Positions 1-11,370 of a stretch of DNA of 64,000 nt are shown one piece after another. This DNA is from Madurella fahalii (Eukaryota; Ascomycota; Sordariomycetes; Sordariales), in contig CM056875.1 of the NCBI GenBank assembly GCA_029876055.1, positions 6,287,001 to 6,351,000 of the forward strand. Reading direction: 5' to 3'. Position numbers and translations under genes: made by a program. The notes beneath the pieces were generated by a model. That model saw nothing but the letters and a program-made list of their open reading frames with translations, searched no databases and was not told the origin of the DNA. Every line of letters starts with the position of its first letter. The first letter of the stretch is position 1.

Positions 1-3000
1 GGAAATATCAGCGTGTGGCCTTGCGTGCATCTGATTGGCTAGATCAAGCAAGACTGCTGGCACGGTTATCTCGGGCATGGCGGCGCTCTGGAAAAGGATC
101 GGGGGGACCACGCAGACACTTCCCAGGCGACAATCCTTGGCAGGCAACTCGACCAGCTCAGCAATGTTCGAAGCCTGCTGTCGAGGATTAAAAAGCAGCC
201 AGACTCTCAGGCCGCTGCTCGTCGGTGCCAGTCTTTCGAGTGAAGAAGGTCGCAATGAAGCTTACAGGCCGATAATCTCAAGCATGGGATGAAGCAGGTG
301 ATGGAGGACCTCAAGCAACGGATGCCAGGCGACGTTTTCACGGCCAACAATCACAAAGCCAAGAGAGGCGCCTAGCAAATCAACTCCGCGGTTGGGCTAG
401 CTGCTACAACCAGCGAAAATGCGTTTGAGGTGTCAGCACAGAGTAATGAATTTACTGCTGGCACAGCAAGGAACAATTTAAGCTCTTTCATATCTTCCCG
501 GTTGTTCGAGGAACATCATCCCTTTCAAGTCCGTTTTGGGGATTTGCCCCTCTCCCGGTCAATGCCTTATTTTGAACATGGCTTGTGTCACAGCCCCGGG
601 GGGTGGCGCGTCTTCTTCTCGGCCAGCAATGGCGAATGATAGGCTATGAGATGTGCACGACTCCGGCAGAACTGACGGGCCAGACGAACAGCATTCTGTG
701 GAATTATTATCGTGTCTAGGGGTTGGCCAATTCAAGTCACGTTGTTTCTGCAGGATGCCAAGGGATCGCGACTCTGCAATGCTGCTTAGTGAATTGACTG
801 GTGAGAAGAGGACGGGTTAAAATTATTTAAGGCTTGGCCAGGGAGCAAAAGGTGGCTAAAATGACCACCAGCGCGCCTTGATTTTATATCTAAACCTTGA
901 CGGTTCGTGCGTGTCCATGGTTTTGCAACTATTCTTTCTCGCCCATCACGTGGTTGAACTATCATAGGTCGTCGGCGACGCACTGCCTTAGAACCTGGGC
1001 GATGGCAAAAATGGGGAGAGGAACTAGAACCCGGCGTTCCTTAACTAGATTCAGGACCGCTGTTTTACCTCGTCGCTTTGACAGGAACGCGTAATACGCT
1101 AAGGATCTCGCCGTTTCTAGACACCTTTTATATTCTAGGTCAGCCTCAAAAAGACGTAATTTTTTGTATTAATGATCACCTAGCGCGTCTACTTTTTTTT
1201 TTTTTTTTTTTTTTTTTGATACTGAAGTTCGAGTAGAGATGCGACATCAAATTGCATAGAAAGGAAATTGTACTGCGTACGTAGCGGTTGAGACGCAACT
1301 GCCTTCCGTTGTAGGAAGGAGACATTCTAGATAGTCTGTTTCGGGGTTGCAACGGCACGGTTACATACGCGGGTTGCTGCAGTCCAGCCTGTCTGGAAAC
1401 ACCCATGATTGGCGGCTATGAAGCCAAGATGTGTGCCGACAGGTAACATCATAACAGAGAGGAAGAAGATGTAAGATTAGGGACAGATTCCTTTGGACAC
1501 TAAGGGCTCCGGTTTGGCTCTTGTCGTCATTGATGGTAATGCGCTGACTCGTGCAAACTGATTTTGCGTCCTTGGCCACATGTTAGTCGCTATGGATCGC
1601 TGACGATTGCAATCCGTAAACCAATAAATGGTGAAGGGGCAAGCCCTGCTGCGGAAGTCAGCTCATCCCATCTGGCCGGAACCTTTATCTACTTGGCCAA
1701 AGGGGGGTTCGTGGACTCCCCCTGCCATTCCTGGCCAGGGCCTGGATTGCTGGAGGATGACCCCGCGATCCTCCTGAGGCTAGACCGGGAGAGGAATAGA
1801 GTGCACAGTGGAGTCGCTGGTGCAGAGAGGCACTGACGGCCAAGCCAATCGAGACCGATGTGCGTTTTGGACGTTGGAAAATGGGCTAAGGGTCAAGCAC
1901 AGAAGAAGAAAAAAAAAAAATAAGTGAAAAATAAAATCCGGCAATGATTGACGTGTGCAAATAGCGGCTACACGATGCCGGCCATGATGGGCGCTTTGGA
2001 ATCAAATCATGATAGCATGTTATGCTATTGGAACCACTTCGCTTGTAGCTCTTCATTTATCCTTTGCACTGTTCGTTTTGGCTGGGGCAGGCCACGCAAA
2101 AGATGGGGCTCCGTGGAAACGGCAATCGAGATCGCCGGTGTTTGAAGAAACATGCGTTTGATGGAAAAATACGCGTATCAGCACCTGCCCTCGATCGAAG
2201 TGCTCCGCGGTGGTTACCGACAGCGATGCGAACCCAGTCGTTCCATGGCCGCAGGGTTATGGATTAAAGGCGAGCCGGGTCCGATCCGAAGCGCAGAGAG
2301 TACTACGTGTTTATGTAGAAACGCGGCAAGGAATCTGCTTTGGATGGCGAGGTCCGCATGAGGTGCCAATCGTCTCCGGTACAGCGGACCTGCATAAGCG
2401 CACCCAAATTGAGTCTTTTGTGATGTGCTGAGGTGGGGTGCTTCCGTCTGCTCGGTGAGCATTCGGCGGTTGGGCGGCAACATCGCCCACGTCCATGTTA
2501 CTACGGTACACTAGAAGTTAGCGCTGGGCAGTCCTACCTTTGCTCGAACAACTCCAGCCCGGCACTTGTTGGTCGGATTGATGATGCGGCCATCGACGAC
2601 ACAGTCGATGCTGCCCGTGCTCACACAAACGCGACGCCGCGACACAGCGCAAAGGCGGCCTCCCTTGATGGCCTGGTCTGCCGTTACCCGTATCATGGAA
2701 CATTCAGCGACGCGTTTGCTGATGGCTGTCTCCACTGCGGGATAGGGGAGAGGAAGAAGCTCCGTCGCCCTCGGTTTAGCGCCGAATATCCTTCTTGCAC
2801 AAGCCAATCACGCCAGTGCTATTTCGCCCAGAAAGGAAGTGGATCCAAGCTAGCTCACAAGGTGCAGGTGCCAAGCCGGTGGGGGCATGGAGCGACTAGG
2901 GTCCCGTCCAATGCAGCTCGTAACCGACTTTTCCCAGATTGGGTGCAGCCCACGGCCCCATAACCTTGATCTCCAAGAGGTACGTACCCCTGGGCGTTCA

Positions 3001-3617
3001 TGGGGTGCTCTCATTTCCCATTTCTCCTGCCAGTCGCCCGCTCGCTCTTGCAGGACTCTCCTTCCGCCAACAATTCCCCTCGATTCACCGCTCAGCTGCG
3101 AGTGGAACGATCATAGAGGGCGCTGAGCGGAAAGGCGACCAATCCTGCCTGCCGTTTTGCATTTTGTCGATCCATTGTTTCCGTCCGACTGAGCCCGCTC
3201 ATCTCCTGCTGGGAAGGGGTCACGGGCCCAGCCTCCCTTTTGTCTTCGTCGTCTCAGCGGCAAGCTTTATTAACTACGCTACCGTCTGTTGGCCAAAAGC
3301 CTGCACAAACAGCATCGTCAATTGACATTGTTGGTCAGTGCCTTTGAGCTCTCGGAGCTCCGTCATAAAATACTGCCATCCGGGCGCTCACCGCTTGGCG
3401 TGTTTTGCGTCTTCCCTTTTCAAGGATGCGCGACTGACGCCTTTCCAGTAAACCACCTTTGCGTTCGCGCAATCATAAATCCAGAGGCTTTCGACTTGTC
3501 TCGTCAACGGTTACCAAACTCCCGGCCTCCAGACTTTTTATGTCCCTCGGTATAATTACCATACCCACCCAGCCATTGCGTTTCTGGGGCACTTGACTGC
3601 TGCCCTATCTGCGCGCC
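1..3617. other. Gene-poor stretch, no supported gene
   Basis: I found no reading frame here with convincing domain content or splice structure. Short open frames occur on both strands but show no conserved motif. Two homopolymer tracts stand out: T25 at 1193-1217 and an A-rich run near 1909-1920. The last few hundred bases before 3618 are pyrimidine-rich and probably contain the promoter and 5' leader of the small membrane protein that follows. Confidence 0.5.
1193..1217. repeat. Homopolymer T25 tract
   Basis: An uninterrupted run of about 25 T. It could be simple slippage or the poly(A) tail of a minus-strand retroposed sequence. No flanking target-site duplication was recognised. Confidence 0.9.
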
Positions 3618-4112
3618 ATGGCTTCCGTCACCGGCCAGCAACAGGCCGACAGGTCAGGCCTGACCGTCGAGACCACAACCACGGCTCCTCGGCTCCACGA
3701 GAAGCGCTCCCAGGACTCGCTCTCCCCAGTCCCCTTCCCTACGCTGGAGGAAAAGATGTCGCGCCCGTCAGACGTCTCCAGCCCGGCTACCGTCCGGGCG
3801 AACCCGTTCGACACCGACATCGAGGCGATGATCACACCAGTCGAGCACCACGGCAGAAGATCAGCAGAATGCACCAAGGGAGGGAGCGACTGCCAGGTGT
3901 GGCCTGGTCAGGACCATTGGAAGCGAAAGGCAAAAGCGGCCAAGAAGCAGCGACACACCTGCAACTGCCTGGCGAACCTGAGCAAGCGCAACCGGATCAT
4001 GGTGAAGATCTTGATCATCATACTCATTGTCGGCATCGCTGTCGCGGTGGGCTTTGGGGTCAGCAAGCCGCTGGGCGCGGGCATCTGGCGCAGTGAGACG
4101 CAGAATAACTGA
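3618..4112 (+). CDS. Small C-terminally anchored membrane protein, uncharacterised
   Basis: A single-exon frame of 164 residues starting at an ATG in a good context. The N-terminal two thirds is hydrophilic and rich in Ser, Thr and charged residues, consistent with a disordered cytosolic region. A short Lys/Arg-rich stretch (about residues 105-127) precedes one strongly hydrophobic segment (about residues 128-148, beginning IMVKILIIILIVGIAVAVGF), followed by a short polar tail. This is the layout of a tail-anchored or single-pass protein. I do not recognise a named family. It resembles the many small single-pass proteins annotated as hypothetical in Sordariomycetes. There is no neighbouring gene within 2 kb to suggest a role. 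Confidence 0.65.
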   Translation: MASVTGQQQADRSGLTVETTTTAPRLHEKRSQDSLSPVPFPTLEEKMSRPSDVSSPATVRANPFDTDIEAMITPVEHHGRRSAECTKGGSDCQVWPGQDHWKRKAKAAKKQRHTCNCLANLSKRNRIMVKILIIILIVGIAVAVGFGVSKPLGAGIWRSETQNN

Positions 4113-6132
4113 GCACATTCTCGACGAGATTCCACGTCGACATCATCATGGTCATCACACGGCGAGCACACCATACAAGCCCGCCTTCATCCAACCCACC
4201 AGATCTCTTTTGTCACCCGACTTTCATCTTCACTTGGTCGGTGCGAAGCACTACATGCTGGCCAGCATCCGTGCGGACCCCGCCTCAGGTTATTATTTTC
4301 GCAACAAGCTTCAGCTCTTGGGGTTTCAGCGACCAGCAACAAACTCAACGATGAATGCAGGGGCATCGAAGAGCACAACTGTTCTACTACCGGCAGACCA
4401 CACCGACCCCCGCACGATACCCACCTTCGATCTGCCGGCTCTACTATGTATATTTTCAGCGCTGGCCTCCGCCACCTGCTAGTGCACTCACGCACACATC
4501 AGACTCCGGCGTTATTGCATTATATTTTTTTTTTCCTGCTCGGCTGCTCATCATTGTTTGAGGCATTTGCACGGCGTTTTGGGAGTCACAAATTAACACT
4601 ATCACACATGCCGGGCAGCGGGCTCGGTGCCTCGGTTCATGGTTGGTTGGTGGGCGGAGTTTACATATCGAATTTACATTCATGGTGCACACACACGGCG
4701 CGCACACATTACTATAATTGCATGGCCTGAAGAATGGGCAATAGTGAAGAGAATCGATTGTGAAGGGACTACTGCGTCTTGGGGAAGGGTCTGAGCCGGG
4801 AGAGGGGTGGGGGGACCGTTTCTTTTTTCTACCAGTTAATTTTGCAGCATCATCACAGCACTTGCGTCAAGAGCAGACAGCCGGCTTGCAAGACGCTGGG
4901 AAAGACAAGGAGAGAAGAGGCGAGAGAGAGATGTGCTAGAGTGTGTATACAGCTACCAGTCAGTGGCATATGCATAAGATGAATCCGAACAGGGAGAGAG
5001 CAAAAGGTGGGGGGTTTGTTCTCTCCCCGAAGATATGCGGTACAATCGATAGTGCTGCGCGCCTCTTTGCTGCGACTGTGTCTTGGTTTGTTGTCTTGGC
5101 TGGTCCGCATGTAAAGCTGAAAGTTGAAATTGGACGTGCCCTCCCTCTGCTTGGCTGGGTTAAGAGTCCGATCGGTCACGCTTTGGGGTTAAGGGCTTGA
5201 GATTTGCGTGTCTTGGCTGGCTCGGGAGCTGAGCTGCAGTTGCAGTTGCAGACAGTTGCAATTGTGGCATGCGGGGGGGAGCGTGCCCACCAGAGATGCG
5301 ATGAGTCTTTTTTATGATGGGAAGACAACGATGGGGCTCACGTAATTACATGTACAGTACAGTACCCTCCCCTGTTGTCCTTCCTATGGCTGGTAATATA
5401 TTGGCTTGACTTGCATACGCACGTAAGATAAATAAAACGTACGGCCCAAACATTGGGATGGTGTTCGGTTCTAAATCTGGGATGCTCTGGAGATCTGAAA
5501 AAGGGTGTACTGGTATGCATGCATGCATGAGGCATGGTCGTACGGTCGGTGAGTGTGTGGCACAGCGTGGAGGGACAGGGGTGTTGCCGCACGCTAGAGT
5601 ACGCGTGGTTGTGTTACGGTAAGGTTCGGGGAGGGGGAAGTGAGACAGGTGGGAATGTGGCACAAAAGGTGGATTTTTATTTGAACGTACACTGTTGTGG
5701 CCGTGGCCATGGCCGGTGGTCATGCGCTGTGATGGTTTGGATTACTTTTTGGCCCTTGTCACTTGGGGGCCGGGGCTAAGGAGAGAAATGAGGGGGAAAG
5801 GGTGTTGGTGGGTATTCATATGGGACCCAGATCTGAATCGCAGACTGGGCGTGACTTGGCATAATAGAAAATGAAATAGCTTTTGATTCTTCCCGGTATC
5901 CATTTGTTGCAGGCTTAATTTCTCCAGCGACTGAAGTACTAGTCCGTTGCCAGATTCTACAGCTTAGAGTCCGTAGACGCCGGTGAGCATCCCTTCACGC
6001 GGGCTGCTCATTCCACAAGTTTCGGGTGTAGTTGCTCCGGTTCCACTTCAGATGGTGGGGTCTGAGTAAGTCTCCGTGACTGTCCTGCCGGAGTATAAGT
6101 TGGACGAAGAGGGCTGTTGGGGGGGGGGCTTA
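4113..6132. other. Intergenic, no supported gene
   Basis: Contains the presumed 3' region of the preceding gene. It has simple-sequence patches, including alternating purine/pyrimidine text near 5515-5530 (overlapping GCATGC) and a repeated TTGCAG motif near 5232-5256. No coding frame with recognisable content was seen on either strand. Confidence 0.5.
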
Positions 6133-6516
6133 CTATGTCACATTTCTTCCGCTGCGGGAGATGCACTTGGATTTCAATGTTGCGGCGATTTCGAACCCTG
6201 GCTTTCTTGGGCATGGTGGGTATGTCTTTCTGCCACCAGAGTTCACGGGCGTATCGCTCATGATTGCGCCACAATACCTTGTCGAGGAGAAGTGCGCTTC
6301 CACGGGGAATCCTGATGACGGCTGGCGTACAGGTGATGGCCTTCTCTTCATCAGTTTGGGGGGGGGGCATTTCCACCTCTTCTTCCAGCAAAAGCAGTAG
6401 CGTATTGCACGCCCGGGGTATGTCATGTAGAAACTGCACGATGCGAGGAGGAAAGCGAGATGTGTGAGGATGACGAACAGGACCAACCCGCTCCCGTCGT
6501 CACCGCTGACTACCAT
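6133..6516 (-). CDS. Possible small membrane protein, weak prediction
   Basis: An ATG-initiated frame of 127 residues with one hydrophobic segment near the N terminus (about residues 10-31, GLVLFVILTHLAFLLASCSF) followed by a basic, Pro- and Cys-containing tail. A second overlapping minus-strand frame (6008-6439) has more protein-like composition downstream, with an acidic patch followed by a mixed-charge stretch. A real gene may therefore splice from the first frame to the second, but I could not place a convincing intron. No family is recognised. It may be spurious. Confidence 0.2.
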   Translation of the reverse strand: MVVSGDDGSGLVLFVILTHLAFLLASCSFYMTYPGRAIRYCFCWKKRWKCPPPKLMKRRPSPVRQPSSGFPVEAHFSSTRYCGAIMSDTPVNSGGRKTYPPCPRKPGFEIAATLKSKCISRSGRNVT

Positions 6517-7513
6517 TGTGTGAAACTATTTTTGGGTTTGACGGTAAGCAGATAGCGCAACAATTTGAATCAATGTGAGTCGGAGAGAGATAGACGTTTC
6601 CGTCTAATCAGTGATGTACAGGACATCCATTAGTTTAATATTCATTTCCAAGACGGTGGTGACTGTTCGGGTACTTGTAGACTATTCAGTCTAGTCAATG
6701 GAACAGTCTAAACTGTTGGAAATCTCTGGCCATTTCTCTCGAGAGGTCTGTGCAGTTCTCACATCATCGATGCCCATTGTGTTCCACCTAGTAAACATCT
6801 CGTCTTTTGATTCCATCGTTCCTCTGCTACTCGCTATTATCCTTAATATGTATCTAACTTGAATGTTCTAAATCCTTCGTTTCGCAAAAATCTGGTGCCA
6901 GAAACAGTGGGATTTGATGACGGGTGCAATCTGGGTACTCAATACTTGATAGGGACATTGTTCTTTGTTAGGTCCTTCTTCTGACTCTTGCAGACCGCTT
7001 CCGCCCATTGTTACCTGCGAAAATACAATATTTGGTTGACGATCTTTGTCTAAGTACTTCGGGTAATCAATTGGTGCATACCGATGATTGGTTGTAGATA
7101 GTGCTTTGCATTCATCACGTCAGAGCCTTCCGCAAAGTCTGATAAAGGCTTATAATATATACTATGCGTATCGGTTAAGGGAGATGTCATCTACGGCGTA
7201 GTATTCCGAGCCCACCACCTTCACGTACTTCCCGTGATAAAGGAGGGGAATGCGGAACCCGCTTCGCGATATTTGATCAACGGTATCTCGAGACCATATC
7301 CCAGTTAAGTGATGGCTGGATAGCTATGATAGCCGGCGGTTGGCTAGCTAAGTGGCTGCCAAAGCCTGACCATCATATCCCTAGTCTCGTTCTAGTCGTC
7401 AGCCCACAGAAGCGGCATTTGACCAGAATTCCTCTTTAACTCACTGCTCAACAACCGCACCATGCCTGTTCACAGCGGGCTGGTGTAACGTGCGTCCAGC
7501 TAAGGTCACCTCA
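6517..7513. other. Intergenic, relatively AT-rich
   Basis: No open frame of note on either strand. Base composition is more AT-rich than the gene regions further right. It borders the decayed HET gene and may be old degraded DNA, but no transposon signature was recognised. Confidence 0.5.
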
Positions 7514-8430
7514 TCAATTCTGGTGCGCATGAACCCAAATGCTCATGCATGTCCAAACTAACACCTGAAGCGAGCTGGCCCCGACCTGCACCAACAGTAA
7601 CTGAGCCAACATGATATAGAGATCATAAACGAAGATAGACCGAATGACGATCAGGAGATACCCCATAATGTATATACAGGAAAAGAAAGCCTCAGCATCC
7701 GCAAACAGCCTGGGGTTCAATCGGTCCGCCACGGTTTCGGGAAGCCGGAGCGACCAAACGAACACCCATATATAGATACAAACAACGAAAGACGTGAGTC
7801 CGTCGATTAGGCCCCAAGCATAGTATCCACAAAGAGAACCAGAAACGAAAGCTAGGGAAATCACAAACCTGATCATCAGTCGGGTCACGATAGGCCAGTT
7901 GCGCTTTTCGCCGTATACCTCGAGCGCTCTCCAAGCTCCACAAGTGCGGTTTCCAGCGCGACAGTTGTCATTGCCCTGCCAGACGATCACCTGCGATGCG
8001 GTCGAGTAGATATCACCCATCATGGCGACCTGAGACGGCCTCTCGTCCTCGTTGCGCTTGTCGATGGTTAGAGCGTCGATCTAGATCGGCACCAGAGGAC
8101 CACCCTTGCGTGTCCGATCAGCTGCTTCATAGCATAGAAGAGGTTTTCGGTAACGACAGCCTCTTGGCTGTCTTCGCATGCGATGGTGAAGTAAGCCTCC
8201 GGTTTGGAGTTCGGGCTGGCCAAGTCGACAATGTCGACGTGGAACGGTAGACCCCATGTGTAGGAAAGTGCATGAAAGTTGGTGCCGCCATCAAGACGAC
8301 TCTCGTACAACCGGATGCTGAAGCCATGGGGAGCCTTGTTATCATAGGACAGACGGACGAGGCGGATGCAGCGCTGAGCGCTAAGGAGCTCGTACCGGAG
8401 TCGAGGCGTAATTAGTGCTCATCGTACGCG
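7514..8430 (-). pseudogene. HET-domain (heterokaryon incompatibility) gene, frameshifted
   Basis: Two minus-strand frames together read as a HET-domain protein. The upstream part (about 8430-8075) contains IRLVRL, FHALSYTWG and a following stretch ending VVLW. These match the start of the HET domain, which normally continues as LWIDALCIDQ. The expected continuation is present but in another frame: after an extra 11 bases the sequence reads IDALTIDKRNEDERPSQVAMMGDIYSTASQVIVW (given here in parts: IDALTIDK, then RNEDERPSQVA, then MMGDIYSTASQVIVW), running to a stop at 7514. The C-terminal half contains about four hydrophobic segments. HET proteins trigger cell death after fusion of incompatible hyphae. 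No ATG is evident upstream of 8400 and the gap is too short to be an intron, so I call this a pseudogene. A sequencing error at about 8073 is the alternative. Confidence 0.75.
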
Positions 8431-8949
8431 TCAAGCAACGGTGTTGCCGAGCTCGTGTTAACCTTGGGGTTTGTTGGCCTGCGTGAGACCGCGGGGGGCC
8501 CGGGAACTGTTGATCGAGATATCTGTGGGGTTAGGGGTTGGCCGCCTGACGGCGAGGACACGAGAGCGACTGAGCTCTTGACACGCAGCGGCTGAGGGGG
8601 ACCAAACTACAGAATCATACTAATCTACTCGGCAGGGCCGTTCGGCGGTTTAATGATTCATAGCCTATGCTGTAGTTGACGGCTGATTATCGTCCTCGCG
8701 AACCCCGGCCTTACATCGGGCAGCAGGACCACAAGTCAGGTAGGATTGCTCCATCCAAGCTCCTGATGCTCAATGTCATCGCCTGGGCAGCTTATTCGGT
8801 TCCTACTGTATGGTCCCATTGGGCTCACGGGGCCACTGCTCAAGCGGGGTTGAGTGCACCAGAAAAGGTCCCTGTACCCCGCGTGTTGCACTTTGACCGT
8901 CTTGAGATTGCGTGGGAGTGCCACGAGCGTAGTGCCTGCTAGTGCTTTC

Positions 8950-9990
8950 CGTCCGGAGACGAGAGTTCTGCGAGAGCTCGGTTTGAACAGCAACTCGCAT
9001 CCCTCTTGGTACTACTTGGCCATCTGGCGGCTGGAACGCTGTTGGTTTATACATCACTCTCCATCTCCCAAACCTTACGACAAGCGTATTCATGACTCTC
9101 AGCATGCACCCACTATCACTGGAATCCGCACTGTGGAGCGTCTTTTGGCGGCCGGATATCGAATCCAATCTTTTGAGCTCACGGCTTGCTTCGATACTTC
9201 ATATCCTAGAACCAACGATCAAGGCACGAAAATCGGAACTTTTGGGGCAAGTATTCGTTCTACGTCAACATCGTGTTGCCGTCTGGTGGCTTGTCATAAT
9301 TTTTTCTAAGCGATCTCTCCATCCTTGACTGGATTCGTTAAGTACCTAGAGACCCTCGCGGAAAGTATGGGTTCGGTTTCCTGTCATCGCCAGATACGAT
9401 GGTTTCCGCCCGGACGGGCTCAATCGAGTCCTCCTTGGATAGCGAGAACATGCCCACCCACCTGCATGAAATTGACTGAGTAGCACGGACGGATCTACTT
9501 GGATGTCGATCTAACTTCAAGTTACAAGACTCTACTTCCCCATCCCTAGCCTGGCGTCCGTTCGGCTTTGTGGACAAAGAGGATGTGGGGCTCGAACTTT
9601 GGCCATGGCTTCCGACTAGATACAAGAAGGGACATCAAGAATATCATTTCCGACGATCTAGAGCTGCACGCATCCGGAGGTGAATGTCAAGGCACTTGCC
9701 AGCACAGCATAAGGCTTGCACCATCCAAAAAGACCGCCCTTGGGGTGATGCACTTTCTTGTGGAAGATGCATCTAGAGGCCGGCATTTGGCGAACACGGC
9801 ACTGCTAGATGACCTTAGGAAACACTAATGGCTATATGATTGGGAAGGCCTTGACACAATGGAGCTACCCGGGGACGCCTTCTGCAACAATGAAGTCGAA
9901 AAGCCTTCATGGTCTCTAACGGGGTGGCTTGAAGGAAACACGACGGATGCGGTGTACGTGAGGCGGTTGTTTAGGGTCAAGTCTGGATAG
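8950..9990 (+). pseudogene. Broken multi-pass membrane-protein gene, copy A
   Basis: Plus-strand protein-like text runs through three frames. The first part (about 8950-9300) contains FEQQLASLLVLLGHLAAG and then SLESALWSVFWRPDIESN and ends in a hydrophobic segment. It shifts frame at a T run near 9300 and continues with LSILDWI, a stop at 9339-9341, a further stop at 9477-9479, then AWRPFGFVDKEDVGLELWPW (about 9547-9606). It shifts again near 9610-9650 to a C-terminal piece with SRGRHLANTALLDDLRKH, a stop at 9826-9828, then WLYDWEGLDTMELP and a terminal TAG at 9988-9990. The order of segments parallels the gene at 15958-17838, so both appear to belong to one uncharacterised fungal membrane-protein family. 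At least two frameshifts and three stops show this copy is dead. Confidence 0.6.
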
Positions 9991-10040
9991 GAAAAGATCG
10001 TGTTCATGTCTAGTCTAGATAGCAAAAGATCGTGTTCATG
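9981..10040. repeat. 28-base tandem direct duplication
   Basis: Bases 9981-10008 and 10013-10040 are near-identical 28-mers with two mismatches and a 4-base spacer, sharing the core AAAAGATCGTGTTCATG. The first copy contains the stop codon that ends the broken gene copy A. Confidence 0.85.
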
Positions 10041-10199
10041 CTCGCAACCCTATTCCCTCAGCCACCTCCATTCGGCTCTGTCCCGGTACTTTCCAGCCCG
10101 GCACTCCTCGTCCCAGTGGATCCAAATCCGATGTTCAGCGTCCAGCGCCTGCCATCCTGATAATCGGCGTCCAGCGCCTACCCCTACCATCCATGTACC
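10041..10199. other. Short intergenic with imperfect GCGTCCAGCGCC repeats
   Basis: Two imperfect copies of a motif around GCGTCCAGCGCCT lie at about 10137-10152 and 10167-10183. The stretch forms the 3' flank of the minus-strand secreted-protein gene. Confidence 0.5.
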
Positions 10200-10463
10200 T
10201 TAAGAAGCGCACATCATAGTGTTCCAGCCAACATTCTGGCAGCTGCAACCCAAGCCCTCATCACAATCAGAATCATTCTCGCAGAAGCCGCTGCACATGT
10301 CTGCCATGGCATTCTTGCCACCACCCTTGCTGCCACTCTTGCCGCCGGTCTGCTGCAGTCCTGGCCGTTTTGATTGTCCACCGCTTTTGCCGCCAGAGCC
10401 AGTTACGGCTGCTGAAGCTCCGAAAACGCCAATGGCGAGGACGAGGAACTTGGAGAGCTGCAT
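10200..10463 (-). CDS. Small secreted six-cysteine protein, knottin-like
   Basis: I chose the ATG at 10463 because it directly precedes a signal peptide (MQLSKFLVLAIGVFGASAA). The frame extends upstream without a stop, but that part is Gln-rich and looks like leader. The 87-residue product has a Gly/Ser/Lys-rich linker containing a dibasic Lys-Arg at about residue 33, a likely Kex2 site. The C-terminal domain has six cysteines spaced C-X3-C-X5-C-X5-C-X-C-X9-C. This layout (signal, pro-region, compact disulphide domain) is typical of fungal secreted peptides such as effectors or antimicrobial or signalling peptides. I cannot assign a specific function. It is encoded between decayed genes and next to a LINE remnant, a usual setting for fast-evolving secreted proteins. 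Confidence 0.7.
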   Translation of the reverse strand: MQLSKFLVLAIGVFGASAAVTGSGGKSGGQSKRPGLQQTGGKSGSKGGGKNAMADMCSGFCENDSDCDEGLGCSCQNVGWNTMMCAS

Positions 10464-10969
10464 TTTTAAAGTGGAAGGGGTGGATGAGGTAACGACGAGA
10501 TTGTCTTCGAGTTGTGTCTGTTGCTGGTATTGTTGGCTTTGGTGTTGATTTTGTAGAAGTTGAACAAGCTCTATCAAAACCGTTGGACTTGTTGAAGATG
10601 CTGAAGATGTAGAAGAAGATGATGCGATGATGAGAAGAACAAAACCTGTTTGAAAGGGAGATATCTGGGTCTATATATACTACTCTGGACCTACAGTCAT
10701 TGAGAAGGCTACTATAAATATTAATCAGTGGGTCAGCCAGGGCGAAGATCAGGATCACGGCCAGGACCAAGAAGAGTCACAGGAAGGGCCAAAAGTAGAT
10801 GAGGCGCTCACCAGTGCTTGGGAGAGCCATCGAAGGTAGCAGGTTAGAGGCCGACCTACTAGGCTAGCCGACGAGGGTCCCCTGGAACTACTATTTACTG
10901 GCATGGCACTACGGAGGCACAGGATCTAACGGAAGCCAAGGGCTTCCCAGTGGTACGGGCCCGTACGGG
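10464..10969. other. Promoter side of the secreted peptide, no other gene
   Basis: Contains the presumed leader and promoter of the secreted peptide, including a GAAGATGATG-like simple stretch near 10590-10630 and a TATATATAC element at about 10673-10681. That element lies some 210 bases upstream of the chosen start and could be a TATA box. Confidence 0.4.
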
Positions 10970-11300
10970 GGCCATAGGCCTGCGGCGCTTCTTGCTCAAG
11001 CAACAGGTCCCAGGCTTCCCTACTGCCTACTGTATATGTGGGGAGGCCAGGGAAACAGTAGAGCATTCTTGTTTCATGGTGCCCAATACCACCTGAGCCT
11101 AGAACCTGGCCAAGAGCTGAAATTCGTACCCGCCGGGATCTTGTTTCGTATTACAGGGCCGGCGATCCCGGAACAGATGGCTATTAAGGAGGGTCTTGGG
11201 CTGGCTGATGGATTCGAGGCCGCTTGATGGAATACAACCTAGCCCGGAGGTTAGAGCTAGAGGCTGAGGAGGTCGAGGAGAAGGAGGAAGCGGCCTGTAA
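10962..11300 (+). mobile_element. Non-LTR retrotransposon (LINE) 3' coding remnant
   Basis: On the plus strand from about 10970 one frame reads IGLRRFLLKQQVPGFPTAYC and then ICGEARETVEHSCFMVPNT. This matches the end of fungal LINE (Tad1-like) ORF2, where the RNase H domain is followed by a CxCG...ET..H zinc-binding motif. The following text, up to about 11300, includes a Glu-rich helix-like stretch (NLARRLELEAEEVEE), as seen at the ends of such elements. The reverse transcriptase itself is absent, so this is a 5'-truncated, inactive fragment. Confidence 0.6.
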
Positions 11301-11370
11301 CGGGCTGAGCCCAGTACGTGCCTCGGCAGCCCTCGGCGAGCTCCCCCCTGAACGAAGCCATCCCAGAAAT

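Noticed and set aside
10273..10770. Longer N-terminal extension of the secreted peptide or an overlapping 165-residue frame
   Set aside because: The extension would bury the signal peptide in a Gln-rich leader, and the overlapping frame has no coherent composition.
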